Source: Paenibacillus_AA sp045062745 (lineage in GTDB: Bacteria > Bacillota > Bacilli > Paenibacillales > NBRC-103111). From it: 64,000 bases of DNA. How positions within the stretch are numbered: the first letter of the stretch is position 1; the number at the start of each line of letters is the position of its first letter. The stretch is from positions 1-64,000 of the forward strand of contig NZ_JBJGED010000032.1 of the NCBI RefSeq assembly GCF_045062745.1. Direction: 5' to 3'. A program made the translations under genes and the position numbers. Positions 33,225-40,513 of this stretch are shown here, in pieces. Below the pieces are notes generated by a model. The model searched no databases. It was not told the origin of the DNA and saw only the letters and a program-made list of their open reading frames with translations.

Positions 33225-33920
33225 CTATTTTTTGGAACTGATACGCAATAGATGACCGTTCGGGTCAAGAAAATCAAAGTACACGTATTCCTCATGCACC
33301 CACACTTTCGCTACGTCCAGACCGCTCGCGCGAAGTGTACTGTACGAACGATAGATTTGATGGATATTTCCGCTCCGAAAGGCGTCGATAAACAATTCCA
33401 TTAACTCATGAGACATAGGTTCCGAAGAATGGATCGTTGTCTTCTTCTGCTCATAGCCCTCCGGTTCTGCGGCAAGTCTGGTTAAACGTTGGCGGGCTCT
33501 TTTCAAGGCTTCTTTCACAGCCCCTTCCGTGGACCCGATCCGGGATGCCGTTTCTCGGGCGGTGAACCCGAATATGTCGATCATCAAGATCAGAACGGAT
33601 TGCCTCACGGACAATCGCTCCGCCATTGCCTCGAAAGCTGCTCGAATGTTTAAATCGCCCTCATGTGGATCCACAATCGGTTCTTCCGTAAGAGGGAGGG
33701 AGCGAATGGTTTTCTTCCTTAATGCGTCGATCCAAGCATGCTTCGCGATGCGAAAGAAATAAGCTTTGTTCAAAACGGAGTCCTCTTTAAAAGTGCGATA
33801 CGCTTTCTCCATGGAGGTCTGAAATAAATCCTCTCCATCGGCCTTATTCCCAGTGAGACTGTTGCAATAAGCTTTTAACGCAGCAGTATGAGGTTCGAGT
33901 ACCCTTTCGAACTGTGTGAT
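33225..33920 (-). CDS. Sigma-70 family (ECF-like) factor with odd start and VOC-like tail
   Basis: The frame reads FERVLEPHTAALKAYCNSLTGNKADGEDLFQTSMEKAYRTF (sigma region 2) before the first in-frame ATG (33812), so that ATG would delete half of region 2. The conserved part starts at ATC 33920, six bases after GGTGA; an in-frame TGA lies at 33929-33927. ATG 33936 is close but in another frame, so a frameshift is the alternative. Region 4 is about residues 95-155 (LSVRQSVLILMIDIFGFTARETASRIGSTEGAVKEALKRARQRL). A SnoaL-like first helix (LMELFIDAFRSGNI) leads into a tail VYFDFLDPNGHLLRISSKK that looks like the end of a VOC domain. Confidence 0.7.
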   Translation of the reverse strand: MTQFERVLEPHTAALKAYCNSLTGNKADGEDLFQTSMEKAYRTFKEDSVLNKAYFFRIAKHAWIDALRKKTIRSLPLTEEPIVDPHEGDLNIRAAFEAMAERLSVRQSVLILMIDIFGFTARETASRIGSTEGAVKEALKRARQRLTRLAAEPEGYEQKKTTIHSSEPMSHELMELFIDAFRSGNIHQIYRSYSTLRASGLDVAKVWVHEEYVYFDFLDPNGHLLRISSKK

Positions 33921-33995
33921 CGAGAGTCACCGCCATCCCATTAACAAAGTCGTTTTCCTCATAATACCACATGCCCTTTAAGATGGGCCGCCATG

Positions 33996-34024
33996 TTGAC
34001 TTTGAGTGTACGCTCACTAATAAT
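33996..34024 (+). promoter_or_regulatory. TetR promoter with operator (site 1)
   Basis: TTGACT (33996-34001) and an AT-rich -10 (TAATAAT, 34018-34024) flank TGAGTGTACGCTCACTAA (34003-34020), which matches the perfect 18-bp palindrome at 34736 in 15 of 18 positions. Fits autoregulation by the TetR gene that follows. Confidence 0.65.
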
Positions 34025-34079
34025 GTGGAATAGAGCTGTCGACCAAAACAATTGCCAACCGATGCGAGGGATCACATGA

Positions 34080-34670
34080 ATGGAACTCCGTGACAGAATT
34101 CTGGATGCGGCCGAGCAAGTCATTCGAACCCAGGGACTTTCCAAGTCCACAACGAAGGAAATTGCCCGTATGGCCGGTTGTTCCGAGGGTTCGCTGTACA
34201 ACCATTTTCAGAGCAAAGAGGATTTATTCATCCGGGTCATGAAGCGCCAACTGAAGGATTTTCTGTCCGTTTTGGTCAAGCTTCCCGAGCGGAAGGGAAC
34301 CCGAACCGTAGAGGAGAATCTAGAGGAAGTGACGCTGGCCGCACTCGACTACTTTTATCTCTCCATCGCCATGACCGCCTCCATGTTCACGGAACCCGTG
34401 TTTCTGGAGCGCCATCGGGAAGGCTTCCAACAGCGCAACGAAGGCCCTCACCGTGCCAACGAAGTTGTAGGGGCTTATCTGGCGGGCGAACAGAAGCTGG
34501 GCAGAGTTAGTGACGCCATCGCCCCTAAAAGCGCCGCGGATTTGCTGCTCGGTGCTTGTTTTCAGCATGCGTTTCACCTGCAATTTTTGGGTCATGATGA
34601 GTCGCCGGAGGCGAGGCGGCAGTTCGCCATGGACATCTTGCAGACCCTTATGCAAGGACTTCTGGTTTGA
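34080..34670 (+). CDS. TetR-family transcriptional regulator
   Basis: A 196-residue regulator: HTH at about 5-50 (RILDAAEQVIRTQGLSKSTTKEIARMAGCSEGSLYNHFQSKEDLF) and a ligand-binding C-terminal domain (TetR_C type). Starts at ATG 34080. Two matching operators lie at its own promoter and at that of the SDR gene downstream, so it probably represses both. Confidence 0.92.
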   Translation: MELRDRILDAAEQVIRTQGLSKSTTKEIARMAGCSEGSLYNHFQSKEDLFIRVMKRQLKDFLSVLVKLPERKGTRTVEENLEEVTLAALDYFYLSIAMTASMFTEPVFLERHREGFQQRNEGPHRANEVVGAYLAGEQKLGRVSDAIAPKSAADLLLGACFQHAFHLQFLGHDESPEARRQFAMDILQTLMQGLLV

Positions 34671-34701
34671 TTCTCGTCGATCCGCCCTCCACAGGAAGCC
34701 A

Positions 34702-34753
34702 TTGACATTGGAAAAAAGGTCTTATATAGTAGGATTGAGTGAGCGCTCACTCA
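34702..34753 (+). promoter_or_regulatory. SDR promoter with 18-bp perfect palindromic operator (site 2)
   Basis: TTGACA (34702-34707) and TATAGT (34725-34730) are 17 bp apart; TGAGTGAGCGCTCACTCA (34736-34753) lies at the start site. A further pair of half-sites, TGAGT/ACTCA, is at 34803-34816 with a 4-bp centre. Confidence 0.8.
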
Positions 34754-34850
34754 TATTGCTATTGAGCCACGAACTGTGGCACCGTGTACGCTGTACTATG
34801 GGTGAGTACCCACTCAATCACCAATAACTCCCTATGAAGAGGTGAAGAGG

Positions 34851-35675
34851 ATGATTTTAGTAACAGGCGCAACCGGAACGGTAGGCCGTCACGTTGTTCG
34901 AGAGCTGCATGCGGCCGGCCGCAAGGTACGGGCACTGAGCCGCAATCCGGAGAAGGCGAGCTTCCCGGAAGGTGTGGAGACGACCGCCGGAGACTTGACG
35001 AAGCCGGATACGCTGGCGGAGGCTCTAACTGGGGTGGAGAAAGTGTTCTGGGTGCTGCCGCTTGCAGTGAACTTGGAATTCCCGAGGATCGCTCGGCAGC
35101 ATGGGGTTCGGCATATCGTTCTGCTCTCTTCGATGGCAGTCGAATTCGGCGAAGCCAACGCCATTGGGCGCAACCATTTGAAAGCCGAGCAAGCCGTCCG
35201 GGAGTCGGGTGCGGACTGGACCTTTCTCCGGCCGGGCGGCTTTATGACCAATACTTACCAGTGGGCGGACTCGATCCGATCCGCGGGAGTTGTCCGGGTC
35301 CCATTCGGCGACATCAGCTCCCCTGCCATCGACTCGCGGGACATTGCCGCCGTAGCTGCGAAGGCGCTCAGCTCCGACGGGCATGAAGGCAAGATCTACC
35401 CCTTAACCGGCCCGGAATCGATTACCGCCAGCGAGCAGGTGCGCATCCTTGGGGAATTATTGGGACGTCAGCTCGGCTTTGAGACAATCCCGAACGCTAT
35501 CGCCCGTGAAGCCATGCTCCGGCATATGCCCGCAGAGATCGTGGACGCCCTGGTTGATCTAAATAGGCAAAGTCAACGTTTCTCCAGCGTGCTCTCCACG
35601 GTAGAAGAAGTGACCGGTCGGCCCCCTCACACCTTCAAGCAATGGGCGGGCGATCATCTCGACGCTTTTCGTTGA
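34851..35675 (+). CDS. NAD(P)-binding NmrA/SDR-type reductase
   Basis: A 274-residue atypical SDR: MILVTGATGTVGRHVVRELHAAG with the G-x-x-G-x-x-G dinucleotide loop, LSRNPEKA for NADP preference, and LLSSMAVEF. No Y-x-x-x-K active site is obvious, as in NmrA/quinone-oxidoreductase-2 proteins. Start at ATG 34851 rather than GTG 34842, because AGAGGTGA lies at the right distance. Under TetR control by its operator. Cotranscription with the DUF6220 gene 43 bp downstream is likely. Confidence 0.88.
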   Translation: MILVTGATGTVGRHVVRELHAAGRKVRALSRNPEKASFPEGVETTAGDLTKPDTLAEALTGVEKVFWVLPLAVNLEFPRIARQHGVRHIVLLSSMAVEFGEANAIGRNHLKAEQAVRESGADWTFLRPGGFMTNTYQWADSIRSAGVVRVPFGDISSPAIDSRDIAAVAAKALSSDGHEGKIYPLTGPESITASEQVRILGELLGRQLGFETIPNAIAREAMLRHMPAEIVDALVDLNRQSQRFSSVLSTVEEVTGRPPHTFKQWAGDHLDAFR

Positions 35676-35718
35676 ACCTGCTTGAAGCATCATTTGGATA
35701 TGAAAGGAGGGATCTCCT

Positions 35719-36129
35719 ATAGCGATCCCACTGAAAAATAACTCCGGCTCACGCCGCTCTTTGCTTGTCGTACTGTGGGCAGCCCGGGTCTTTGCCTTGA
35801 CCATAGCGGTGCAAGTGTTTATTGCAGGAATGGCCTTGTTCGTGAATGCGGACTGGACGGCTCATACAGTCTTTGCCCGGTCCTTCGTTATTCTTCCGAT
35901 TGTGATGATTCTGGTATCGTTCATCGGGCGTCTACCCGTTACCTATCGCCTGAGAAGCATCCAACTGCTTGTCATGGTGATCTTGATGTTTGTGACAGCC
36001 GGTTTATCGTCGGTCGTCGCCATTATATCCGCTCTTCACCCGGTTATCGCGGTGGCCATGTTTTCGAGCGCGATGACGCTTGCGAAGCTGGCGGCAGCGG
36101 ATTCTGGCGCACAAGGGGCGACTGGGTGA
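35719..36129 (+). CDS. DUF6220 membrane protein; apparent ATA start
   Basis: AAAGGAGG (35703-35710) is followed eight bases later by ATA in the frame that encodes IPLKNNSGSRRSLLVVLWAARVFALTIAVQVFIAGMALF, about 136 residues. The first standard in-frame start is TTG 35761, 50 bases beyond the ribosome binding site and at the edge of the first membrane segment. Four membrane segments with the DUF6220 motifs (AHTVFARSFVILP, ALHPVIAVAMF). Paralogue of 6251-6727. Third member of the TetR-linked unit. Confidence 0.75.
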   Translation: MAIPLKNNSGSRRSLLVVLWAARVFALTIAVQVFIAGMALFVNADWTAHTVFARSFVILPIVMILVSFIGRLPVTYRLRSIQLLVMVILMFVTAGLSSVVAIISALHPVIAVAMFSSAMTLAKLAAADSGAQGATG

Positions 36130-36144
36130 ATACCGGATGACGGA

Positions 36145-36168
36145 GACTCTCTACGGAGGGTCTTTTTT
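36145..36168 (+). terminator. Terminator of the TetR-linked unit
   Basis: GACTCTC (36145-36151) pairs with GAGGGTC (36156-36162), then TTTTTT. Confidence 0.8.
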
Positions 36169-36178
36169 CATTGTCCTG

Positions 36179-37318
36179 TTAATACAAAGTCCTAAGCGAC
36201 TCCATGGAGTAAGGCTTCCGCTCGTCCAGCCGTCCAGTACGAGCTTTCTCGGCCCAGGCCGGATCCGCGAGCAGCGATCGTCCGACGGCCACCAGATCGA
36301 ATTCTTCGCGGGCTAGCCGGTCGATCAGCTCGTTCAAACCCGTGGGCTCCGGCGCTTTCCCTGGCTGCGCGGCCCCGGCGAATGCATCGCTCAAGCTTAC
36401 GGAGCCGACCGTGATGGTCGGTTTTCCGGTGATGGATTTCACCCAGCCGGCCAGATTCAGAGGCGAGCCTTCGAATTCGGGTTCCCAGAATCGGCGGGTT
36501 GAGCAGTGGAAGATATCTACACCCGCGGCGACTAGCGGTGCGAGGAACGCAGCCAGCTGTTCCGGCGTGTCGGCCAGCTTCGCGGTGTAGTGCGACGACT
36601 TCCACTGGGAGATGCGAAGCCCGATGGGGAAGTCGGGGCCAACGGCTTGCCGGACGGCGGCAATGATCTCGGCCGCGAACCGGGTCCGTCCGGACCAATC
36701 ATCTCCGCCGTAGCGGTCGGACCTCCGGTTCGTTTGGCTCCAGAAAAATTGATCGATCAAATACCCGTGAGCACCGTGAAGTTCTACCCCGTCGAAGCCG
36801 AGCCGCTTCGCATGGGCCGCAGACTGAGCGAAAGCTTCAATTACGGAATGGATCTCCGATATGCTCATAGGCTCGGTTACCGGCTGGCCGGACAGGTCGA
36901 GACCGGACGGCCCGATCGGGAGCGCCTCCGGATTCGGCGGTTGCCCGACGCGCCGCGTCATGCCCACATGCCACAGCTGGGGAAAGATGAGCCCGCCCGC
37001 TGCATGCACTTGCTCCACGACGGCGGCCCAGCCATCCAAGGCGGCTCCGTAGAAGTGGGGAATCGCCGGGTTCTCTGCGGCGGCCGGATGGTTGATGACG
37101 GTCCCCTCCGTGATGATCAGACCAACACCGTTCTCGGCCCGGCGCCGGTAATACTCCGCGACGTCGGGTCCCGGAATACCACCCGGCGAGAACGCCCTCG
37201 TCATGGGCGCCATGACGATACGGTTGGGGATGTTCAGCTTGCCCAGGGTGAATGGAGCAAATAACGGTTGAACCGACGGATGTACGTCGGGGGTCACCTT
37301 GTTCGAATCGTTTTGCAT
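36179..37318 (-). CDS. NADH:flavin oxidoreductase (old yellow enzyme family)
   Basis: A 379-residue FMN-dependent TIM barrel. LGKLNIPNRIVMAPMTR at the first strand, FPQLWHVG (about 112-119), H181-G-A-H184-G-Y186-L with the substrate-binding H/H pair and catalytic Y186, and DRYGG. C-terminal VGSVSL and LVAVGRSLLADPAW bind the FMN phosphate. Reduces activated alkenes or quinones. Divergent from the SufR-like regulator at 37495, which may control it. Convergent with the DUF6220 unit. Confidence 0.93.
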   Translation of the reverse strand: MQNDSNKVTPDVHPSVQPLFAPFTLGKLNIPNRIVMAPMTRAFSPGGIPGPDVAEYYRRRAENGVGLIITEGTVINHPAAAENPAIPHFYGAALDGWAAVVEQVHAAGGLIFPQLWHVGMTRRVGQPPNPEALPIGPSGLDLSGQPVTEPMSISEIHSVIEAFAQSAAHAKRLGFDGVELHGAHGYLIDQFFWSQTNRRSDRYGGDDWSGRTRFAAEIIAAVRQAVGPDFPIGLRISQWKSSHYTAKLADTPEQLAAFLAPLVAAGVDIFHCSTRRFWEPEFEGSPLNLAGWVKSITGKPTITVGSVSLSDAFAGAAQPGKAPEPTGLNELIDRLAREEFDLVAVGRSLLADPAWAEKARTGRLDERKPYSMESLRTLY

Positions 37319-37409
37319 ATGTATGTTCCTCCTATCGAGAGATCTAAAGTATCACTTTACATACCAGAACCTTTATAAAGTTTTTATTTTCAAAATATAA
37401 GGTTTTGTT

Positions 37410-37438
37410 TTGACTTTGTCAATTTTTTTCTTTACAAT
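37410..37438 (+). promoter_or_regulatory. SigA promoter of the SufR-like regulator
   Basis: TTGACT (37410-37415), 17 bp, TACAAT (37433-37438). The 176-bp divergent region also holds AAAGT-ATC-ACTTT (a 13-bp palindrome near 37347), a possible operator for the OYE gene. Confidence 0.75.
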
Positions 37439-37494
37439 GTGGATGGTTCATTATAGCCTAGGAAGATCAGGCCCATTATTGGAGGCAAGATAGG

Positions 37495-38148
37495 ATGAGT
37501 CAGAAGGACCAGGCATCCGTAACATCCACCAGAAGAGCGATCGTGACCTTGCTGAAGCAGCACGGCCCCATGGATGCGGTGACGTTAGCTTCCAAGCTGT
37601 CTTTGACCGGCATGGCGGTGCGCCAGCATCTATATGAGCTGCAGAACCAGGAGGTCGTAGAGTACGAAGAGGAAGCCCGTCCCATGGGCAGGCCGGCCAA
37701 GCTGTGGAGGCTCACTTCCCGGGCGAACGGCTGGTTCCCGAATGGATACTTGCAGCTATCGGTCGGGTTGCTTCAGTCGATCCGGGCGTCGTTCGGGGAG
37801 GAAGGGTTGGAGCAAGTACTGGCAATCCATAATCATGCCCAGAAGGAGCATTATAATACCCTGTCGGAGGCAGCGTCTCTGTCGGACAAGCTGCAGAGGC
37901 TGTTCGAGCTCCGCATGAACGAGGGGTATTTCGCCGAAATTCAGGAACAGGACGACGGGAGCTTCTTATTCATCCAGAAGCATTGCCCCATCCTGGACGC
38001 CGCTACAGCATGCAACGGTTTTTGCCGCAACGAGATGGAGTTGTTCCAGTCCGTGCTGGGCGATCATGTTGGAATCGAGCGGGTCGAATATCTCGTGTCG
38101 GGCGATCGCCGGTGCACTTATCGAATCATGGAACAGAAGCTTATGTAG
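37495..38148 (+). CDS. SufR/DeoR-like HTH regulator with cysteine-rich Fe-S-type C-terminus
   Basis: A 217-residue regulator. Winged HTH at about 10-75 (TRRAIVTLLKQHGPMDAVTLASKLSLTGMAVRQHLYELQNQEVVEYEEEARPMGRPAKLWRLT). Four cysteines C164, C173, C177 and C207 in the spacing seen in SufR-like regulators, where they bind an iron-sulfur cluster. This suggests redox or iron sensing. Divergent from the OYE gene. Confidence 0.85.
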   Translation: MSQKDQASVTSTRRAIVTLLKQHGPMDAVTLASKLSLTGMAVRQHLYELQNQEVVEYEEEARPMGRPAKLWRLTSRANGWFPNGYLQLSVGLLQSIRASFGEEGLEQVLAIHNHAQKEHYNTLSEAASLSDKLQRLFELRMNEGYFAEIQEQDDGSFLFIQKHCPILDAATACNGFCRNEMELFQSVLGDHVGIERVEYLVSGDRRCTYRIMEQKLM

Positions 38149-38152
38149 AGCT

Positions 38153-38179
38153 GCCCGCTTAATCGAGTGGGCTTTTTTT
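38153..38179 (+). terminator. Terminator of the SufR-like gene
   Basis: GCCCGCT (38153-38159) pairs with AGTGGGC (38166-38172), then TTTTTTT. Confidence 0.85.
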
Positions 38180-38182
38180 GCA

Positions 38183-38236
38183 TTGACATTTAATAGCGGC
38201 TATGATATCACTAAATTACTAATTTAGTAAATTAGT
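38183..38236 (+). promoter_or_regulatory. Promoter with two overlapping AT-rich palindromes
   Basis: TTGACA (38183-38188) with TATCAC (38206-38211) at 17 bp. Immediately downstream CTAAATTACTAATTTAG (38211-38227) and ACTAATTTAGTAAATTAGT (38218-38236) are both perfect and overlap. Looks like a MarR-type operator for the GIY-YIG gene; the regulator is not in the window. Confidence 0.55.
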
Positions 38237-38270
38237 AAATATGAAGTGGATAAGAAGGGAACGAAAAACG

Positions 38271-38630
38271 ATGGACAAGCAAAAACGCAAGGAACTGGTA
38301 GAGGAATTCAAGGAGATCAAGACATATATGGGCGTCATCCGGATTAGCAACAAAGCCAACGGCAAAATGTTCGTAGCCACCTACCCCAATCTCAAAAACA
38401 AATGGCTGATGCTGCAGAGCCAATTGGAATTGGGGAGGTTCGCGAATCTCGAGCTGCAAAAAGACTGGAAGGAGCTAGGCCCCGAGGCTTTCACGTACGA
38501 GGTGCTGGAGCAAAAAGATTCCGGCGATGTGACCGATATTAAGTGGGAGATGAAGGTGATGGAGAAGCCGTGGCTGGAAAAATTGCAGCCGTACGGAGCT
38601 AGAGGCTACAATAAACCGCCTAGGAACTGA
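38271..38630 (+). CDS. GIY-YIG nuclease-like protein
   Basis: A 119-residue protein from ATG 38271 (AAGGGAACG upstream; an ATG at 38241 has no ribosome binding site). MGVIRISNKANGKMFVATYPNLKNKWLMLQSQLELGRFANLELQKDWKELGPEAFTYEVLEQ matches the GIY-YIG family of small Firmicutes proteins, where the GIY/YIG residues are degenerate (YMGVIRI). Nuclease activity therefore uncertain. Confidence 0.78.
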   Translation: MDKQKRKELVEEFKEIKTYMGVIRISNKANGKMFVATYPNLKNKWLMLQSQLELGRFANLELQKDWKELGPEAFTYEVLEQKDSGDVTDIKWEMKVMEKPWLEKLQPYGARGYNKPPRN

Positions 38631-38698
38631 TATAATGGTGGCAACAACAGGCAAATCCTTGTAGGAATTCGGAAACGGAAAGGAGAGCGGGAGAGGCT

Positions 38699-39088
38699 AT
38701 GCAAGGCGAGAAAACCGGGTATGAATCGATCGATCACTATATTTCCACGTTTCCTCCGGAGATTCAAACGATCTTAACCCAATTAAGGAAAGTCATCCGG
38801 GAAGCGGCTCCGGAGGCCAAGGAAAAGATCAGCTACCAAATGCCTACCTATGAGTTGCATGGCAATCTGGTGCATTTTGCGGCGTTCAAGCAGCACATTG
38901 GATTTTATCCCGCTCCGGGTGGAATTGAGGATTTCCAGGAAGAGTTGAAGAAGTACCCCCAGTCCAAGGGGGCGATCCGATTTCCGCTCAACAAACCGCT
39001 GCCCTACGAATTGATTGGCCGGATCGTACAATATCGGGTGGCCAGGAATCTCGAAAACGCCGCTTTGAAAAAGCTGAAGAAGAAGTAG
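38699..39088 (+). CDS. DUF1801/YdhG-type protein (iron chaperone-like)
   Basis: A 129-residue protein: SIDHYISTFPPEIQTILTQLRKVIREAAPEAKEKISYQMPTYELHGNLVHFAAFKQHIGFYPAPGG then FPLNKPLPYELIGRIVQYRVARNLENA. This is the DUF1801 fold (frataxin-like), of which B. subtilis Fra/YdhG is a member. ATG 38699 after AAAGGAG at about 15 bp. Confidence 0.86.
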   Translation: MQGEKTGYESIDHYISTFPPEIQTILTQLRKVIREAAPEAKEKISYQMPTYELHGNLVHFAAFKQHIGFYPAPGGIEDFQEELKKYPQSKGAIRFPLNKPLPYELIGRIVQYRVARNLENAALKKLKKK

Positions 39089-39096
39089 CTTGAAAT

Positions 39097-39126
39097 GCCC
39101 TCTTGGATGAGAGGGCTGTTTCTTTT
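39097..39126 (+). terminator. Terminator of the DUF1801 gene
   Basis: GCCCTC (39097-39102) pairs with GAGGGC (39111-39116), followed by TGTTTCTTTTT. Confidence 0.85.
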
Positions 39127-39134
39127 TGCTTACG

Positions 39135-39374
39135 ATGACAGTGACCAAGCTTGAGGCCTGTGTGGAGGCGAATGTGGACGTAATGATCGACGACGGACCG
39201 CACTATGCCGAGCAGTTCGCGCTAGCGGATAGGCCCCTTATTCTGTATGAGCAGCCATACAATAGGGCCGTCGCCCATGATTTGATCTATCGGGCATCCA
39301 ATTGGACGGATGTCAAAAACCATCTGGATTCCCTGGCCGAACAATTCCAAAGGAGGGAGACGTTACGTTGCTGA
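39135..39374 (+). pseudogene. Remnant of a HAD-type 5'-nucleotidase (C-terminal part)
   Basis: About 80 codons: KLEACVEANVDVMIDDGPHYAEQFALADRPLILYEQPYNRAVAHDLIYRASNWTDVKNHLDSLAEQF. The V-D-x-M-I-D-D, P-Y-N-R and R-x-x-N-W segments are the C-terminal third of NT5C/YorS-type nucleotidases, normally about 180 residues. The N-terminal DxDxT part is missing and a terminator sits where it should be, so the gene is a truncated remnant. Overlaps the YrdB gene by a few bases. Confidence 0.65.
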
Positions 39375-39712
39375 TCGCGATCAGATCCTTCTTCCTGCTT
39401 ATCGTTTTCCTCTCGGAGCTAGCCGCGTTGATTGCCTACGGATACTGGGGCTTCCGGTTAGACTATCCGGTAGGGATCAAAGTGCTGGTCGGTGTTGGAC
39501 TCCCTTTGCTTGTCGCTATAGGTTGGGGGCTTTTTCTCGCTCCGAAGGCCTCCTACAAAGTATCGGCAGCAATCCGATTCGTGCTGAAGGTTTTCGTGTT
39601 CGGCTTCGCTGCGGCAGCCCTCTATGCAGTCGGCCTACCGAGTCTCTCGTTTGTCTTGGGCGGGTGTGTAGTGGTGGCCCATCTAATGGTTTATGTGTTG
39701 GGTGACAAGTAG
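39368..39712 (+). CDS. YrdB family membrane protein
   Basis: A 114-residue protein with four membrane segments: RSFFLLIVFLSELAALIAYGYWGF, VLVGVGLPLLVAIGWGLFLAPKA, VLKVFVFGFAAAALYAVG and LGGCVVVAHLMVYVLG. The E-L-x-A-L-x-A-Y-x-Y-W-G-F and W-G-x-F-x-A-P-K-A motifs are typical of YrdB/DUF2568. TTG 39368 follows AGGAGG by 11 bases. Confidence 0.82.
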   Translation: MLIAIRSFFLLIVFLSELAALIAYGYWGFRLDYPVGIKVLVGVGLPLLVAIGWGLFLAPKASYKVSAAIRFVLKVFVFGFAAAALYAVGLPSLSFVLGGCVVVAHLMVYVLGDK

Positions 39713-39779
39713 GGTTTGTTAAGAAAGTTCAATTATACTCATTGACAATGAGAATCAATTTCATTTAAAATAAAATCAA

Positions 39780-39846
39780 TAGCCTCAAGCTTATTGACGA
39801 TCGCCAACCCGGTACTTTTGGGTCGGGGGGCCGTTATTTTTTTTGC
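39780..39846 (+). repeat. 67-bp dispersed repeat with terminator (copy 2)
   Basis: Same length and start as 21596-21662: TAGCCT, TTATTGACG, TACTTTTGGG, CCGTTATTTTTTTTGC are shared. The stem bases differ in compensating fashion (ACCC with GGGT here, AGCCC with GGGCT there). Downstream of YrdB and just upstream of the PadR promoter. Confidence 0.7.
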
Positions 39847-39855
39847 GAAAGGCGC

Positions 39856-39904
39856 TGGATAAATATATCGGTTCGACATATAATATATATCGATACGACA
39901 TATA
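39856..39904 (+). promoter_or_regulatory. PadR promoter with tandem operator boxes
   Basis: TGGATA (39856-39861), 17 bp, TATAAT (39879-39884). Two 19-bp boxes, 39864-39882 and 39886-39904, start 22 bp apart (two helical turns) and differ at two bases; each is an inverted repeat TATATCG-N3-CGACATA. They cover the spacer, -10 and start site, as expected for an autorepressing PadR dimer pair. Confidence 0.75.
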
Positions 39905-39921
39905 CAAGGTTGGGATTCGAA

Positions 39922-40473
39922 ATGTACGAATTGTTCGTATTGGGCGAGTTGATGACAGGCGAGAAGCACGGCTACATGCTGCAGGACGTGCTGAAGAACG
40001 CGGTCGGGCTGGGGCGGAAAATCAGCTCAGGGACGCTGTACCCGCTCCTCTCGCGCATGACGGAGGAAGGTTGGATCCATCTGCGTACGGAAGAAGAGAC
40101 GAAAGGAGGCCGAACGAAGAAAATCTACGCGATCACGGAAACCGGACGCGCGCGATTCCTGGAGCTCATGGCGCAGCCGCTGGACGCCAACCCGGACCCC
40201 GACACGGAGCCTACGTTCCGGTTCAAAATGGTGTATTTTCAGTACGTCCCGAAGAAAGTGCGGCTGGACTGCCTCGAGCAATATTTGCATATTGTGAAGC
40301 GGGCTTACAAACATGTGGCTGATTTCGAGTCGTATCTCTTGACGCACAAGCCGGAGCCGGAGAAGCAGCGTGTACAGCTGCTGCGGGTGTTCGACCATCG
40401 CAAACGGCTGGGTGAGGTCGAGATCCAGTGGGTCACAGAAGAGATCGAACGGGTGCGGTCGCAGGAAGATTAA
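39922..40473 (+). CDS. PadR-family regulator (long form)
   Basis: A 183-residue protein with an N-terminal PadR winged helix (MYELFVLGELMTGEKHGYMLQDVLKNAVGLGRKISSGTLYPLLSRMTEEGWI) and a C-terminal Vir_act_alpha_C-type helical domain (about 90-180, KMVYFQYVPKKVRLDCLEQYLHIVKRAY). Starts at ATG 39922. Next to an MFS exporter gene 40 bp downstream, its likely target. Confidence 0.9.
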   Translation: MYELFVLGELMTGEKHGYMLQDVLKNAVGLGRKISSGTLYPLLSRMTEEGWIHLRTEEETKGGRTKKIYAITETGRARFLELMAQPLDANPDPDTEPTFRFKMVYFQYVPKKVRLDCLEQYLHIVKRAYKHVADFESYLLTHKPEPEKQRVQLLRVFDHRKRLGEVEIQWVTEEIERVRSQED

Positions 40474-40513
40474 CGAGGCAAAGTTCTCGTTTGCTATTAG
40501 GAGGAGAGAGAGT

